Assembly (NCBI GenBank): GCA_002205965.3
Contig: NADL03000137.1
Span: forward strand, 124,001 to 188,000
Reading direction: 5' to 3'
DNA from: Kappaphycus alvarezii
Taxonomy: Eukaryota > Rhodophyta > Florideophyceae > Gigartinales > Solieriaceae
Length of the DNA stretch: 64,000 nt
Shown here: positions 42,226 through 55,303 of the stretch, one piece after another
How the letters are laid out: each line of letters starts with the position of its first letter
Numbering within the stretch: position 1 is the stretch's first letter
The notes under the pieces: model-generated
What the model was told of the DNA's origin: nothing
The model's database searches: none
The model's input: the letters and a program-made list of their open reading frames with translations, nothing else
Position numbers and translations under genes: made by a program

Positions 42226-42881
42226 GAGCGTTGAGCCAGCCATTTAGTCACACGAGTGACATTACCCATTATCATGACCACATCTAGCATACACCGGGGG
42301 ATAGCCGAACCGCACTTTTCAAACATTAAAGAACCAAATCGACTTTCCCATCTGGACCGACACGTGGTCTTAGAATTTGGGGCTCTTGGAAGGACGGTGC
42401 ATAAATTGAATTATTGCAACGGTGCCGTTTCTGAAGCTAACCCCGACCTGATAGGGCAAAAGGTAGGAACGGAGGGCAAGGAAGGCTTTGTGTGCCGCGA
42501 GCCTAGAAATTAGGCGTCGGAAGAGAAGCCTAATAAGGGGGGAATGATGGGATAGTTTACTTCGTCGTCTGACACTTCTAGCAAGGGGAATCTTAACGGA
42601 GGCACCCGGCCGGTAGATCGTCGTTCAAATAGAGGCTGAGGAATTATGTCAGAGCATAAAGGCAATATATGACTGGCGTGACCCCATCCGACGGGCGAAG
42701 TAGGATTCGCAGGAACATTGCGGATGGACCAACGGCCCTAGGGAGCGCTTGAAGGATCTAGGCTGCGAATGTAAGTCACAGCTGACATCCGAAACCGAGA
42801 ACTTGAGCGCAGGAGGCACACAGTGGGGGGACATGGGGGTGATTGGAACGGGGTCTGGGGATGGAGAAAAGCCAAGGATTG
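42226..42881. other. unassigned sequence including an unoccupied paralogous site
   Basis: 42236-42350 is homologous to the DNA that flanks the short LTRs: first the reverse complement of 15613-15650, then directly 26528-26650. It therefore shows the pre-insertion arrangement. 42400-42881 has no recognisable feature. The last 5 bases before the array, GATTG (42877-42881), do not match the array's right flank. Confidence 0.6.
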
Positions 42882-43599
42882 TGATAGGGGTAAATCGTCG
42901 GGAGAAGAGATACTTAGAACCAACTACCCCAAGACGGAGGTGTTGCGAGCGACAAAAGTGCTACCGTGGTATAGTTGAACAAATAAAAAGCAGTGTATAT
43001 GGGAGAGAGTTGAGAGGGCTACAAGCAAGTATAAAAGGGGCAGCGTCTACCACTGATTCTCTGCGACTTGCTTAGGAAAAAGTTTTCTTGGGTTTGAAGT
43101 TGACTCTCAACTTCCTACTACTCGGAGCTTGACCTGAAGTTGTCTGCCAACTTGCTTGACCTCTCAAGGAGGAAGCACTTTACTCAGCTTATATAGACTT
43201 TTCGGCTAATCCTAAAGTCTCAATCAAACATACTAAATACCATAAAACGCATTCACGGGAATCGTGTGAACCAGAGAGACCATTAGAAGATATTTCCTCA
43301 AGGTAAATATCTAGGTGCCATACCCATGCCAGCCACCATCGGCCAGGGTGGGAATTGATGTGGCCATTATATAGACCTTTCAGAGTCACTCGTAGTATCA
43401 CCCACAACCTAGAACTGTACTGACATCCACTATGACAGCGTGTCCTAAAATAAAAAATCAACCGATGAATTTGCCACACTCACCCAAATTAAAAATATCT
43501 TGCAAATTCAAAAACTGTAAAAATATCTTCCCAGTTCCAATACTGTATACAATTATGGTCCTCATCTAAATTTTTTCGTGTGCGAATCTGCGCACATCA
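42882..43599 (-). repeat. array LTR a
   Basis: 718-bp standard LTR, bounded by TGATAGGGG and GCGCACATCA. It is the 3' LTR of unit 1. It carries both TATA-like boxes and both R hairpins in inverted orientation (hairpins near 43095-43155). Confidence 0.9.
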
Positions 43600-44691
43600 C
43601 GCCCTCCCGCTCAAGACGAACGTCCCGGCTCGTCACTGCCTCTTGTTGTTCTTGTGGGAGTTCTATCCATTCATCAGGGAGAGTATAGGGTTCACTATAA
43701 GGATATGGTAGTAGCTCATTTCCAATATGATGAGAGAGTGTACCGTGCGATGACCGGCTCATCTCCTTGGTCAAGAGTTTCGTAGATTCGGCGTATAGTT
43801 TCATAGTGTTCTCTAATGAGCTCCTCCCGTTTCACTTCTCCAAACCTTCCAAATGTGAGGTAATAACGTAGTATGCAAACTTTTCTGGCAACGGGTCCAG
43901 AAACGGGTATCTGAAGGAGAAAAAAACTCGCAACATAAGGACTGAGTCCTCACGAGTAAGGTGCGCCCCGTGAATTGTCTGGAAGCACATGCAAATACTA
44001 ATTGCAAAAAAGGAAATTACTTCTGCTTCTCGTGGGTCCTCTGTCATTTCGCGAAGCCAACGTCTAATTGGCAGCCGTCCAATAATTAAGGATGCATAGT
44101 TTCCCCCTGGGAGACTAGGCGGTGTTTGAGGCGATCTTCTTGGCGATCTTCCTCGCTGCTCCCGACGCCTTGCTCTCTTCGATGATCCGCCCCGATCACT
44201 TGATGGTCCAGCTCGTATCATCATCACGGCCTCGGGAGGATCCTGGTCTTCGGCTGAGGTTGTGTTTCTGAGCGGAGCAACGTAAGGTTCCCATAGAGGA
44301 TATGGGACCAGTCGATATTCCATATCAGGGGCAAGCTGTAACCTCTCAGTCGCACATCTTGGTTGTTCTTAAGAAATACGTAAACCGGACGGATAATGTT
44401 CAGATATGTTTGCGACAAGTCTCCGATAGCTACCATTCCATACCTTCCTATAGAGTAATGATATATGACTTCCACAAACTCTGGACCTGCTTCCGTGAAC
44501 CTTCCGTTTTGGAATGAGAATAGAACTCTGATCAATAGTCGGAAATCTTCTTGAGGTAGCAATGGTCCGTTCAACGTACGAAAACATAGGCATATATTAA
44601 TGTAGAAATGGATGATTACGTGGAGTTCGTAGTAGTCACGCGTAATCGAGATGATCCATTCCCAGGCCCTTTTTCCTCCCATAGGAATCAT
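43600..44691 (-). pseudogene. pol: tandem extension of array unit 1 (type 1)
   Basis: Domain 1 starts at MIPMGGKRAWEW (near 44691) and runs to LVPYPLWEPY near 44290. The linker RARRREQRGRSPRRSP lies near 44150 and domain 2 (CFQTIHG, LRVFFSF) near 43960. Single-base losses near 44335 and 43864 shift the frame, and the C-terminal stop region is altered, so the frame reads towards the LTR. Confidence 0.75.
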
Positions 44692-45880
44692 TCTATAGTT
44701 AAAGATGAGTATGCCCGTGGTTGCGCATAGTCCTGTGTGAGAAGGAATTCTTCAGGCCTCTGATGGTAAGGGACAGACGACGTGCATGGATGCCCTCCTT
44801 GATCTCTTCCCTGAGCTTGAACAGCTTATAGTGCGGGTGTCTTTCCTCCGTGACGACGCAAGGATTCGAGTACTTTGTTTGGAAGGCCGGCCACTTCACA
44901 GCCTGCTGCATTGCTTTCCCATGTACTACAAGTACTTTAGAGCCGACTGAAAGTTTGGACTGGAGGCTCTTCATTCTTATTTCTTGTCTGTGTTAGCGCG
45001 CGGTGTGATCTCCAGCTTCGTGGCCAGTAGTTCGACTCTCTACTCTCTTCATCGATAATATTTGTTTCCATCTCTCTGTAACATTCTAGGAGCCTTCCGT
45101 ACATTAGCTCAATGGTGACCGTCCACTTCTTCCTCTTCTTCGACGATAGCCGTATAACACTTTTGGTAAGGCATCTTCCCACTGGATTTCATTCTCGACA
45201 TAGTTTTCGATATCTCGTTTGATGGTTCCAACCATCCTCTCCGCTTTCCGTTTGACATAGGAGCGTATGCGAGAACTGTCTTCAGCTGAATCCTTTTCTT
45301 CCAAGAAACGAAGCAGTGAAGTTGCAGTAAAACAAAGGGTTATCTGAGATGATCCTTTTTGGAAGACCAAACGGTTCAATTATTTCTTTTTCGATGAATC
45401 TCAGGACCACTCAGCATTGGCCTCCTCAACTGCAACTGCTATTGGCCATCCAGTAAGATGTTCCACCCCTATAAGGAGGTATTTGTTTCCGGAAGAGGTT
45501 TCCTTGAATGGGCCCGGCAAAGTCAATTGAAAGGTTTCAAAGAGACCGGAAACTGGAAAGCTAGAGTTGTCTTATACTTTCGTATTGGCGTGAATTTTTG
45601 ACAGTTGTCGCAGCTTTTCACGAAATTATAGACGTCCTTATGGATACTGGGCCACCAGAATCTCTCAGTAACGAATTTTTGGTTGTTTCGAGATCCAATG
45701 CCCTAACTCATCATGAAAAGTCCTCAAGATCTTCATTCTTTCTTTCAAAGGGGCCACTAGTCGAGGACCGGCTTTCGTGTGTCGGAAGAGTTTCCCATTC
45801 CAAGTGTAAAAGCCTTTTGATTCCTGCGTACCCAATTTCTGTGTTCAATATCAACCTTTCTCATTTCTAGTCCATCCAGG
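44692..45880 (-). pseudogene. pol: integrase of array unit 1, heavily frameshifted
   Basis: The HHCC, catalytic core and GPY/F-like parts are all recognisable by alignment to unit 2. At least six single-base losses (for example near 44940, 45060, 45190, 45290 and 45345) cut it into short frames. It is the most damaged integrase with full length. Confidence 0.75.
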
Positions 45881-45887
45881 AATTTAA

Positions 45888-47300
45888 TTAGTCCGTGAAT
45901 ATTAGCTTCGTACTCGTTATTGTTCGGCACTTGCACCTCGGCAACTCCGACGATGTCTCGGAAGCTTTTTCATTTGGAATCAGTGGATCCCTCAAGCGGG
46001 ATAGGTAATCGGCAGGCTGATTATTGCGTCCGGGCCTATACACAATTTCAAACCGATATTCTGCGAAAATGTCGAGCCATCGGGCCAAGCGGTGATGTAC
46101 ATCTTTCTTTTGGAATGCTGTCTTAAGTGCCTGGTGATCAGTTATCAAGACAAATTTCTCGAGTGATAAAAGGTATACGCGAAACTTTTTCAGTGCGAAG
46201 ACAACAGCGAGCGCTTCTTTTTCGCAGACTGAGTATCTCTTTTCCGCATCATTCAGAGTGCGACTTGCGAATTGAACCGGGTGTAGTCTTCCGTTTTCAT
46301 CTTTTTGGGACAAAACGGCACCCAAAGACCGTTCTGAGGCATCTGTCTCCACAACAAATGGTCTCTTGAAATCTGGATACATGAGCACTGGGGGACACAT
46401 AGCTTATCTTTAAGCTCTCAAATGCGGTTTGCATTTCCTTGTTCCATAAAATTTTCCGTTCTTTGTGTGCTGGCATGTAACGGTGCTGCAGTCTTGGCGA
46501 AATCTTTGATAAATCTCTGTAATATGAGGCCAGTCCTAAGAAGCTTCGAACCTCCGTCTTTGAAGCGGGCCTTGGTGCCAACTTGATTTTTTTCGTTTTC
46601 TCTGGATCCACTTTAATTCCTCTTGATCGACGATATGACCGAGTAATTGGATAGACGTTTTCGCAAAGAAGCATTTGCTTAACTTAATTTTCAGGCTGTA
46701 CGCAGCTATTTTCTCCACACAGTCTTGACATGCGATATGTGCTGATCCAAGGTTTTTGAGAATATCACACATCATCGATATAAACTCTTGCAAATGGAAG
46801 TCCTTTCAAAACCTCGTTCATCATTCTTTGGAATGTAGCTGGGGCATTCATGAGACCAAAAGGCATCACTTCGAACCTGAATGTACCGGCTTTGCTGGTA
46901 AAAGTTGTTTTTTCCTTACATTTTCATCCAATGGAATCTGCCAATAACCAGTGTAAAGATCAATTGAGGTGAAGTATCTCCCGTCCTTCAAGTCTCGAGG
47001 ATTTCCTCCATATTTGGAATCGGAAATCGATCGGGTATCATTCTCTGGTTGAGTTGTCGGTAATCGACGCAAAGCGAAGTTTTCCATCCTTCTTTGGTGC
47101 TATCACAACTGGAAATGACCATGGGGATGAAACTGGCCGAATATATCATTTTCCAGCATACTTGTAACATTCTCTGAGATAAATTGGTCATATTTTGGCG
47201 GTTGACGTCTAGGCCTGTGGTAAATTGGTTGAGTATCGGTAAGTTCAAATGAGTGAGTGACCGGTACACTTGCTTGTCTTAGATCGGAACGCTCCATGCA
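45888..47300 (-). pseudogene. pol: RT-RNase H of array unit 1
   Basis: RNase H is open over 170 codons from 46400 to 45888 (ETDASERSLGAVL, EKEALAVVFALKKF, ITDHQAL). The RT upstream is shifted at several places; the YIDD codons lie near 46775, where a base is lost, and IDLYTGYWQIPL is readable near 46960. Confidence 0.8.
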
Positions 47301-49483
47301 ATTACTTCGGAAGATGTTAAATGTCGGATATTTCATTGAGGCGGGGCTGGAAGGTGCTGTACTTTTTCTTGAATTTCTCCATTTGGCGCTGGTCTTTTCT
47401 TGATCCTCACCCTCCAAATTTTGAAGGACCTCTTCCGGCGTGCTCACATCTTCAGATATGGAATTCGATATATCTTGTTTTCCTTGCAATTGTAATCTTC
47501 TTTCATGCCGAATTCCGTCCTTTGATTCGATATTATCGCAAAAAGAAACACATTCAGGTGTCAACCTACCCTAGAATTCCAGTCTTCATCTGTTTCAAAC
47601 CCAGAATCATAATCATCCCATGCCATGTTCATTATCCCCGAGCGTACCCTTCTCACTTCCGAAAGTGTTAGTTGGTTCGGAATCTTCGCTGTCATAGCTA
47701 GAAGTGAAATCTTCACTGTCCGTTCTCTTAATCTCTGGATGTGTGCTTTTGTCGAAATCCAGGGGCATCTTCACGTTCTGCCGTCAACATTAACTGAAAC
47801 GATTTGGTTGCCCAAGTCAATGCAGGTCCCTAGTCTTTCCATGGTAGGCAGCCAATGATTGCATCGAAAGGGAGATCCGGCATGACAAGAAAGTCTACAT
47901 CAACTTTAGAGTCCCCAAAGAACACGGAAACCTTGTAACAGTGCCATGCATTTTGAGACGGTTCCATCCGCCACAGTTATTCTTCGAGTAGTTGGAATAA
48001 TTTCGAGACCTAATCTGTCACCAAAGTTTCTGAATAAGGTTTGGAACAGCGCCCGAATCGAAAAGAGCTTGGGTTTCATTCCCAATACTTTGACTGGTAC
48101 TAGTTTAAGACGTCTTGGTGCTGTCGAGGCCGATTGAAGAAACAGTTTCTTACCCTTAGCGGACTTATTAGACCTGATAATTTTTTTGAGTTCTTTTCTC
48201 GCATTCTCTGCGTCGCCCCTCAAAAGTTGACCAAACGTTATCCCAGTTGGGGCCGATGCAAGCTCAGCCACCAAATTGTACTTCTTCACATATTCTAGTA
48301 CGTCCTTGGGATACTCTTAAATTTCTTACTCTTTTCGTCTTCTTGGCCGAAGTGTTTCCCACCTGGAACAACTTGATCAGCCTCTTGGTTCGAGGAGGTA
48401 CAGGTGCTGGGATATGCTCCAGCATTCCATAATCTAGCCTAGGTTTTTTCGGTAAAATGTTTCCTTCCCCATCCCTTTTTGTCACATTGACTTGACTGAT
48501 TTCTTCGGCGATGGATACATTACCGGCATCCGTCAACCTTTGATCCTTCCAGTTTTGTAAGATTTTCATCTCTGGTCCTGACTCACTCCTGCGTCCGATA
48601 AATTTGCTTCTGTTGTCTTTAGACCAGCAGTTACTTTCATGATGCCCGTAACGCCGCACTTTCCACAACGAGTGTTTCTATGTGGATTATCAGGACACCT
48701 ATTTGCAAAGTGTCCAGGCTTGTGACAGTAGGAACAGACTTCTGCGGCCTTGGGGCCCCAGACTGGTTCTTCTTAATGGTAAGAGTAAGGCTTTCCAACT
48801 GCGAGGTTATCATGTCAAGTCGATTATCGAATCGGGTTTCCAACCTTTCTTCCAAGTTTTGACATCGCTCCTGACTGATTCCAATGCTGCTGCTAGTAGC
48901 TGGCCTTTGATAATTCTTTTCAGGATGTACGATGGGCATCGATGTACGGGTTTCCCTCGGTATTTCACTCAGTGACTGAAACGTCTCCGAATTTTTGACA
49001 AATTCTACTATGGTACCCTTCAGTTCATTAAAAGTGTGAGGGCCCTTGATGAGGAGGAAATCGGAGAGCCGCTTATCCCCATCGCCGCCTTACGCAGCAT
49101 TCCGTACTTGGCTTGGGCGTTGAACCCAGCCTCTTCATAGAGATCACACAAGTATACCAATGAGCTTAACAAATCGTCGAAGTTGAGCCGGGCCTCTATG
49201 GCGGTACGAATCATCTCATCTGGTTCTACCTCCTTAGCATATTCTTTCACAAGCCACTCACATACCTCACCGAAGTTACGCCCATTCCCGTTAAGAGACC
49301 ACCCGTTGATAAACTTGGCCTTATATTTGTGCTTTGCGTCACCATAAAGATAGGCGAAGATACTTGCGGCCTTCCTCTCATCGCTCTTCTCACGCATCAC
49401 AACGTTGACATATGTATAGAGAAACTCCTCAACGTCTTCATTCTTGCCCCTGTGAACGTTATACGAGCAGCGTTGAGATCCAT
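47301..49483 (-). pseudogene. gag: Gag-protease of array unit 1
   Basis: The Gag ATG is at 49483. The N-terminus carries a 1-base loss near 49448; the capsid-like part is open to about 49020. The first knuckle near 48710-48750 and the second near 48640-48680 are separated by frameshifts. The linker and protease follow, with the DSG region near 48060 broken by indels. Confidence 0.75.
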
Positions 49484-49570
49484 GATTACAGAAAAGAATC
49501 CCCTCGAATGGTTCCCTAAGACTGCTCAACTCGAATACCTCGGGTGCAACCCCTCCACAAGAGTACCAAA

Positions 49571-50287
49571 TGATAGGGGTAAATCGTCGGGAGAAGAGAT
49601 ACTTAGAACCAACTACCCCAAGACGGAGGTGTTGCGAGCGACAAAAGTGCTACCGTGGTATAGTTGAACAAATAAAAAGGAGTGTATATGGGAGAGAGTT
49701 GAGAGGGCTACAAGCAAGTATAAAAGGGGCAGGGTCTACCACTGATGCTCTGCGACAGCTTAGGAAAAAGTTTTCTGGGTCTGAAGTTGACTCTCAACTT
49801 CCTACTACTCGGAGCTTGACCTGAAGTTGTCTGCCAACTTGCTTGACCTCTCAAGGAGGAAGCACTTTACTCAGCTTATATAGACTTTCGGCTAATCCTA
49901 AAGTCTCAATCAAACATACTAAATACCATAAAACGCATTCACGGGAATCGTGTGAACCAGAGAGACCATTAGAAGATATTTCCTCAAGGTAAATATCTAG
50001 GTGCCATACCCATGCCAGCCACCCATCGGCCAGGGGTGGGAATTGATGTGGCCATTATATAGACCTTTCAGAGTCACTCGTAGTATCACCCACAACCTAG
50101 AACTGTACTGACATCCACTATGACAGCGTGTCCTAAAATAAAAAATCAACCGATGAATTTGCCACACTCACCCAAATTAAAAATATCTTGCAAATTCAAA
50201 AACTGTAAAAATATCTTCCCAGTTCCAATACTGTATACAATTATGGTCCTCATCTAAATTTTTTCGTGTGCGAATTTGCGCACATCA
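49571..50287 (-). repeat. array LTR b (shared by units 1 and 2)
   Basis: 717-bp standard LTR. It serves as the 5' LTR of unit 1 (primer site complement at 49555-49568) and the 3' LTR of unit 2 (purine tract complement just after 50287). No target duplication flanks it. Confidence 0.9.
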
Positions 50288-50320
50288 CGCCCTCCCGCTC
50301 AAGACGAACGTCCCGGCTCG

Positions 50321-51381
50321 TCACTGCTCTTGTTGTTCTTGTGGGAGTTCTATCCATTCATCAGGGAGAGTATAGGGTTCACTATAAGGATATGGTAGTA
50401 GCTCATTTCCAATATGATGAGAGAGTGTGTACCGTGCGATGACCGGCTCATCTCCTTGGTCAAGAGTTTCGTAGATTCGGCGTATGGTTTCATAGTGTTC
50501 TCTAATGAGCTCCTCCCGTTTCACTTCTCCAAACCTTCCAAATGTGAGGTAATAAACGTAGTATGCAAACTTTTCTGGCAACGGGTCCAGAAACGGGTAT
50601 CTGAAGGAGAAAAAAACTCGCAACATAAGGACTGAGTCCTCACGAGTAAGGTGCGCCCCGTGAATGGTCTGGAAGCACATGCAAATACTAATGGCAAAAA
50701 AGGAAATTACTTCTGCTTCTCGAGGGTCCTCTGTCATTTCGCGAAGCCAACGTCTAATTGGTAGCCGTCCAATAATTAAGGATGCATAGTTTCCCCCTGG
50801 GAGACTAGGCGGTGTTTGAGGCGATCTTCTTGGCGATCTTCCTCGCTGCTCCCGACGCCTTGCCCTCTTCGATGATCCGCCCCGATCACTTGATGGTCCA
50901 GCTCGTATCATCATCACGGCCTCGGGAGGATCCTGGTCTTCGGCTGAGGTTGTATTTCTGAGCGGAGCAACGTAAGGTTCCCATAGAGGATATGGGACCA
51001 GTCGATATTCCATATCAGGGGGCAAGCTGTAACCTCTCAGTCGCACATCTTGGTTGTTCTTGAGAAATACGTAAACTGGACGGATAATGTTCAGATATGT
51101 TTGCGACAAGTCTCCGATAGCTACCATTCCATACCTCCTATAGAGTAATGATATATGACTTCCACAAACTCTGGACCTGCTTCCGTGAACCTTCCGTTTT
51201 GGAATGAGAATAGAACTCTGATCAATAGTCGGAAATCTTCTTGAGGTAGCAATGGTCCGTTCAACGTACGAAAACATAGGCATATATTAATGTAGAAATG
51301 GATGATTACGTGGAGTTCGTAGTAGTCACGCGTAATCGAGATGATCCATTCCCAGGCCCTTTTTCCTCCCATAGGAATCAT
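50321..51381 (-). pseudogene. pol: tandem extension of array unit 2 (type 1, best copy)
   Basis: One 1-base loss near 51136 is the only break in about 350 codons. Upstream, integrase reads into it without a stop (QPRGILIFNYRMIPMGG), so the extension is part of Pol. Domain 1: CFRTLNG, EDFRLLIRVLFSF, LVPYPLWEPY. Linker: SSKRARRREQRGRSPRRSP. Domain 2: ISFFAISICMCFQTIHG, LRVFFSF, YYLTFGRFGEV, IRRIYETL, HHIGNELLPYPYSEPY. The C-terminus is LPQEQQEQ. The linker resembles an Arg/Ser nuclear-localisation type stretch; that role is inferred. Confidence 0.8.
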
Positions 51382-52580
51382 TCTATAGTTAAAGATGAGT
51401 ATGCCTCGTGGTTGCGCATAGTCCTGTGTGAGAAGGAATTCTTCAGGCCTCTGATGGTAAGGGACCAGACGACGTGCATGGATTGCCCTCCTTGATCTCT
51501 TCCCTGAGCTTGAACAGAGCTTATAATGCGGGTGTCTTTCCTCCGTGACGATGCAAGGGTTCGAGTACTTTGTTTGGAAGCCGGCCACTTCACAGCCTGT
51601 TGCATTGCTTTTCCGTGTGCTACAAGTACTTTAGAGCCGACTGAGAAAGTTTGGACTGGAGGCTCTTCATCCTTATTTCTTGTCTGTGTTAGCGCGCGGT
51701 GTGATCTCCAGCTTCGGTGGCCATAGTTCGACTCTCTACTCTCTTCATCGATAATATTTGTTTCCATATCTCTCTGTAACATTCTAGGAGCTCTTCCGTA
51801 CATTAGCTCAAACGGTGACCGTCCACTTCTTCCTCTTCTTCGACGATAGCCGTATAACACTTTTGGTAAGGCATCTTCCCACTGGATTTCATTCTCGACA
51901 TAGTTTTCGATATTGCTCGTTTGATGGTTCCAACCATCCTCTCCGCTTTCCCGTTTGACATAGGAGCGTATGCGAGAACTTTAGCTGAATACCTTTTTCT
52001 TCCAAGAAACGAAGCAGTGAAGTTGCAGTAAAACAAAGGCGTTATCCGAGATGATCCTTTTTGGAAGACCAAACGGTTCAATTATTTCTTTTTCGATGAA
52101 TCTCAGGACCACTTCAGCATTGGCCTCCTCAACTGCAACTGCTATTGGCCATCCAGTAAGATGTTCCACCCCTATAAGGAGATATTTGTTTCCGGAAGAG
52201 GTTTCCTTGAATGGGCCGGCAAAGTCAATTGAAAGGTTTCAAAGAGACCGGAAACTGGAAAGCTAGAGTTGTCTTATACTTTCGTATTGGCGTGAATTTT
52301 TGACAGTTGTCGCAGCTTTTCACGAAATTATAGACGTCCTTATGGATACTGGGCCACCAGAATCTCTCAGTAACGAATTTCTTGGTTGTTTCGAGATCCC
52401 AATGCCCTAACTCATCATGAAAAGTCCTCAAGATCTTCATTCTTTCTTTCAAAGGGGCCACTAGTCGAGGACCGGCTTTCGTGTGTCGGAAGAGTTTCCC
52501 ATTCCATAGTGTAAAAGCCTTTTGATTCCTGCGTACCCAATTTCTGTGTTCAATATCAACCTTTCTCATTTCTAGTCCAT
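51382..52580 (-). pseudogene. pol: integrase of array unit 2
   Basis: The HHCC module and the start of the core are open (FHDELGHWD, CDNCQKF near 52300-52440). ISDNAFVL shows a shift near 52040; NGKAERM is near 51950; RSPFELMYGR is near 51815. The GPY/F-like module reads with one shift near 51590. It is less damaged than unit 1. Confidence 0.8.
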
Positions 52581-52591
52581 CAGGAATTTAA

Positions 52592-54012
52592 TTAGTCCGT
52601 AATATTAGCTTCGTACTCGTTATTGTTCGGCACTTGCACCTCGGCAACTCCGACGATGTTCTCGGAAGCTTTTTCATTTGGAATCAGTGGATCCCTCAAG
52701 CGGGATAGGTAATCGGCAGGCTGATTATTGCGTCCGGGCCTATACACAATTTCAAACCGATATTCTGCGAAAATGTCGAGCCATCGGGCCAAGCGGTGAT
52801 GTACATCTTTCTTTTGGAATGCTGTCTTAAGTGCCTGGTGATCAGTTATCAAGACAAATTTCTCGAGTGATAAAAGGTATACGCGAAACTTTTTCAGTGC
52901 GAAGACAACAGCGAGCGCTTCTTTTTCGCAGACTGAGTATCTCTTTCCGCATCATTCAGAGTGCGACTTGCGAATTGAACCGGGTGTAGTCTTCCGTTTT
53001 CATCTTTTTGGGACAAAACGGCACCCAAAGACCGTTCTGAGGCATCTGTCTCCACAACAAATGGTCTCTTGAAATCTGGATACATGAGCACTGGGGGGAC
53101 ACATAGCTTATCTTTAAGCTCTCAAATGCGGTTTGCATTTCCTTGTTCCATAAAAATTTTCCGTTCTTTGTTGTGCTGGCATGTAACGGTGCTGCAGTCT
53201 TGGCGAAATCTTTGATAAATCTCCTGTAATATGAGGCCAGTCCTAAGAAGCTTCGAACCTCCGTCTTTGAAGCGGGCCTTGGTGCCAACTTGATTTTTTT
53301 CGTTTTCTCTGGATCCACTTTAATTCCCTCTTGATCGACGATATGACCGAGTAATTGGATAGACGTTTTCGCAAAGAAGCATTTGCTTAACTTAATTTTC
53401 AGGCTGTACGCAGCTATTTCTCCACCACAGTCTTGACATGCGATATGTGCTGATCCAAGGTTTTTGAGAATATCACTACATCATCGATATAAACTCTTGC
53501 AAATGGAAGTCCTTTCAAAACCTCGTTCATCATTCTTTGGAATGTAGCTGGGGCATTCATGAGACCAAAAGGCATCACTTCGAACCTGAATGTACCGGCT
53601 TTGCTGGTAAAAGTTTTTTTTCCTTGCATTTTTCATCCAATGGAATCTGCCAATAACCAGTGTAAAGATCAATTGAGGTGAAGTATCTCCCGTCCTTCAA
53701 GTCCTCGAGGATTTCCTCCATATTCGGAATCGGAAATCGATCGGGTATCATTCTCTGGTTCAGTTGTCGGTAATCGACGCAAAAACGCAGCTTTCCATCC
53801 TTCTTTGGTGCGACCACAACTGGAAATGACCATGGGGATGAAACTGGCCGAATGATATCATTTTCCAGCATACTTGTAACATTCTCTGAGATAAATTGGT
53901 CATATTTTGGCGGTTGACGTCTAGGCCTGTGGTAAATTGGTTGAGTATCGGTAAGTTCAAATGAGTGAGTGACCGGTACACTTGCTTGTCTTAATCGGAA
54001 CGCTCCATGCAA
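52592..54012 (-). pseudogene. pol: RT-RNase H of array unit 2
   Basis: The RT N-terminal half is open over 145 codons (PVSSPWSFPVVVAPKKDG, FCVDYRQLNQ, IDLYTGYWQIPL). A base change in a T-run near 53617 shifts the frame before [22 protein letters not shown] near 53480 is intact. RNase H (ETDASERSLGAVL near 53040) is followed by a base loss near 52945. Confidence 0.85.
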
Positions 54013-54289
54013 TTACTTCGGAAGATGTTAACATGTCGGATATTTCATTGAGGCGGGGCTGGAAGGTGCTGTACTTTTTCTTGAATTTCTCCATTTGGCG
54101 CTGGTCTTTCTTGATCCTCACCTCCAAATTTTGAAGGACCTCTTCCGGCGTGCTCACATCTTCAGATATGGAATTCGATATATTCTTGTTTTCCTTGCAA
54201 TTGTAATCTTCTTTCATGCCCGAATTCCGTCCTTTGATTCGATATTATCGCAAAAAGAAACACATTCAGGTGTCAACCTACCCTAGAAT

Positions 54290-55193
54290 TCCAGTCTTCA
54301 TCTGTTTCAAACCCAGAATCATAATCGTCCCATGCCATGTTCAGTATCCCCCGAGCGTACCCTTCTCACTTCCGAAAGTGTTAGTTGGTTCGGAATCTTC
54401 GCTGTCATAGCTAGAAGTGAAATCTTCACTGTCCGTCTCTCTTAATCTTCCGGATGTGTGCTTTTGTCGAAATCCAGGGGCATCTTCACGTTTCTGCCGT
54501 CAACATTAACTGAAACGATTTGGTTGCCCAAGTCAATGCAGGTCCCTAGTCTTTCCATGGTAGGCAGCCAATGATTGCATCGAAAGGGAGATCCGGCATG
54601 ACAAGAAAGTCTACATCAACTTTAGAGTCCCCAAAGAACACGGAAACCTTGTCAACAGTGCCCATGCATTTTGAGACGGTTCCATCCGCCACAGTTATTC
54701 TTCGAGTAGTTGGAGTAATTTTGAGACCTAGATCTGTCACCAAAGTTTCTGAAATAAGGTTTGGAACAGCGCCCGAATCGAAAAGAGCTTGGGTTTGCAT
54801 TCCCAATACTTTGACTGGTACTAGTTTAAGACGTCTTGGTGCTGTCGAGGCCGATTGAAGAAACAGTTTCTTACCCTTAGCGGACTTATTAGACCTGATA
54901 ATTTTTTTGAGTTCTTTTCTCGCATCCTCTGCGTCGCCCCTCAAAAGTTGACCAAACGTTATCCCAGTTGGGGCCGATGCAAGCTCAGCCACCAAATTGT
55001 ACCTCTTCACATATTCTAGTACGTCCTTCGGGATACTCTTAAATTTCTTACTCTTTTCGTCTTCTTGGCCGAAGTGTTTCCCACCCTGGAACAACTTGAT
55101 CAGCCTCTTGGTTCGAGGAGGTACAGGTGCTGGGATATGCTCCAGCATTCCATAATCTAGCCTAGGTTTTTTCGAAAATGTTCCCTTCCCCAT
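54290..55193 (-). pseudogene. pol: linker and protease of array unit 2
   Basis: 215 codons are open from the Gag-Pol linker through VLEYVKRYNLVAELASAP to the protease LFDSGAVPNLIS near 54770 and PFDAIIG near 54580. A 1-base loss at the CLPWKD point near 54560 ends it. It is the longest intact protease in the window. Confidence 0.8.
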
Positions 55194-55303
55194 CCCTTTT
55201 TGTCACATTGACTTGACTGATTTCTTCAGCGATGGATACATTACCGGCATCCGTCAACCTTTGATCCTTCCTGTTTTGTAAGATTTTCATCTCTGGTCCT
55301 GAC

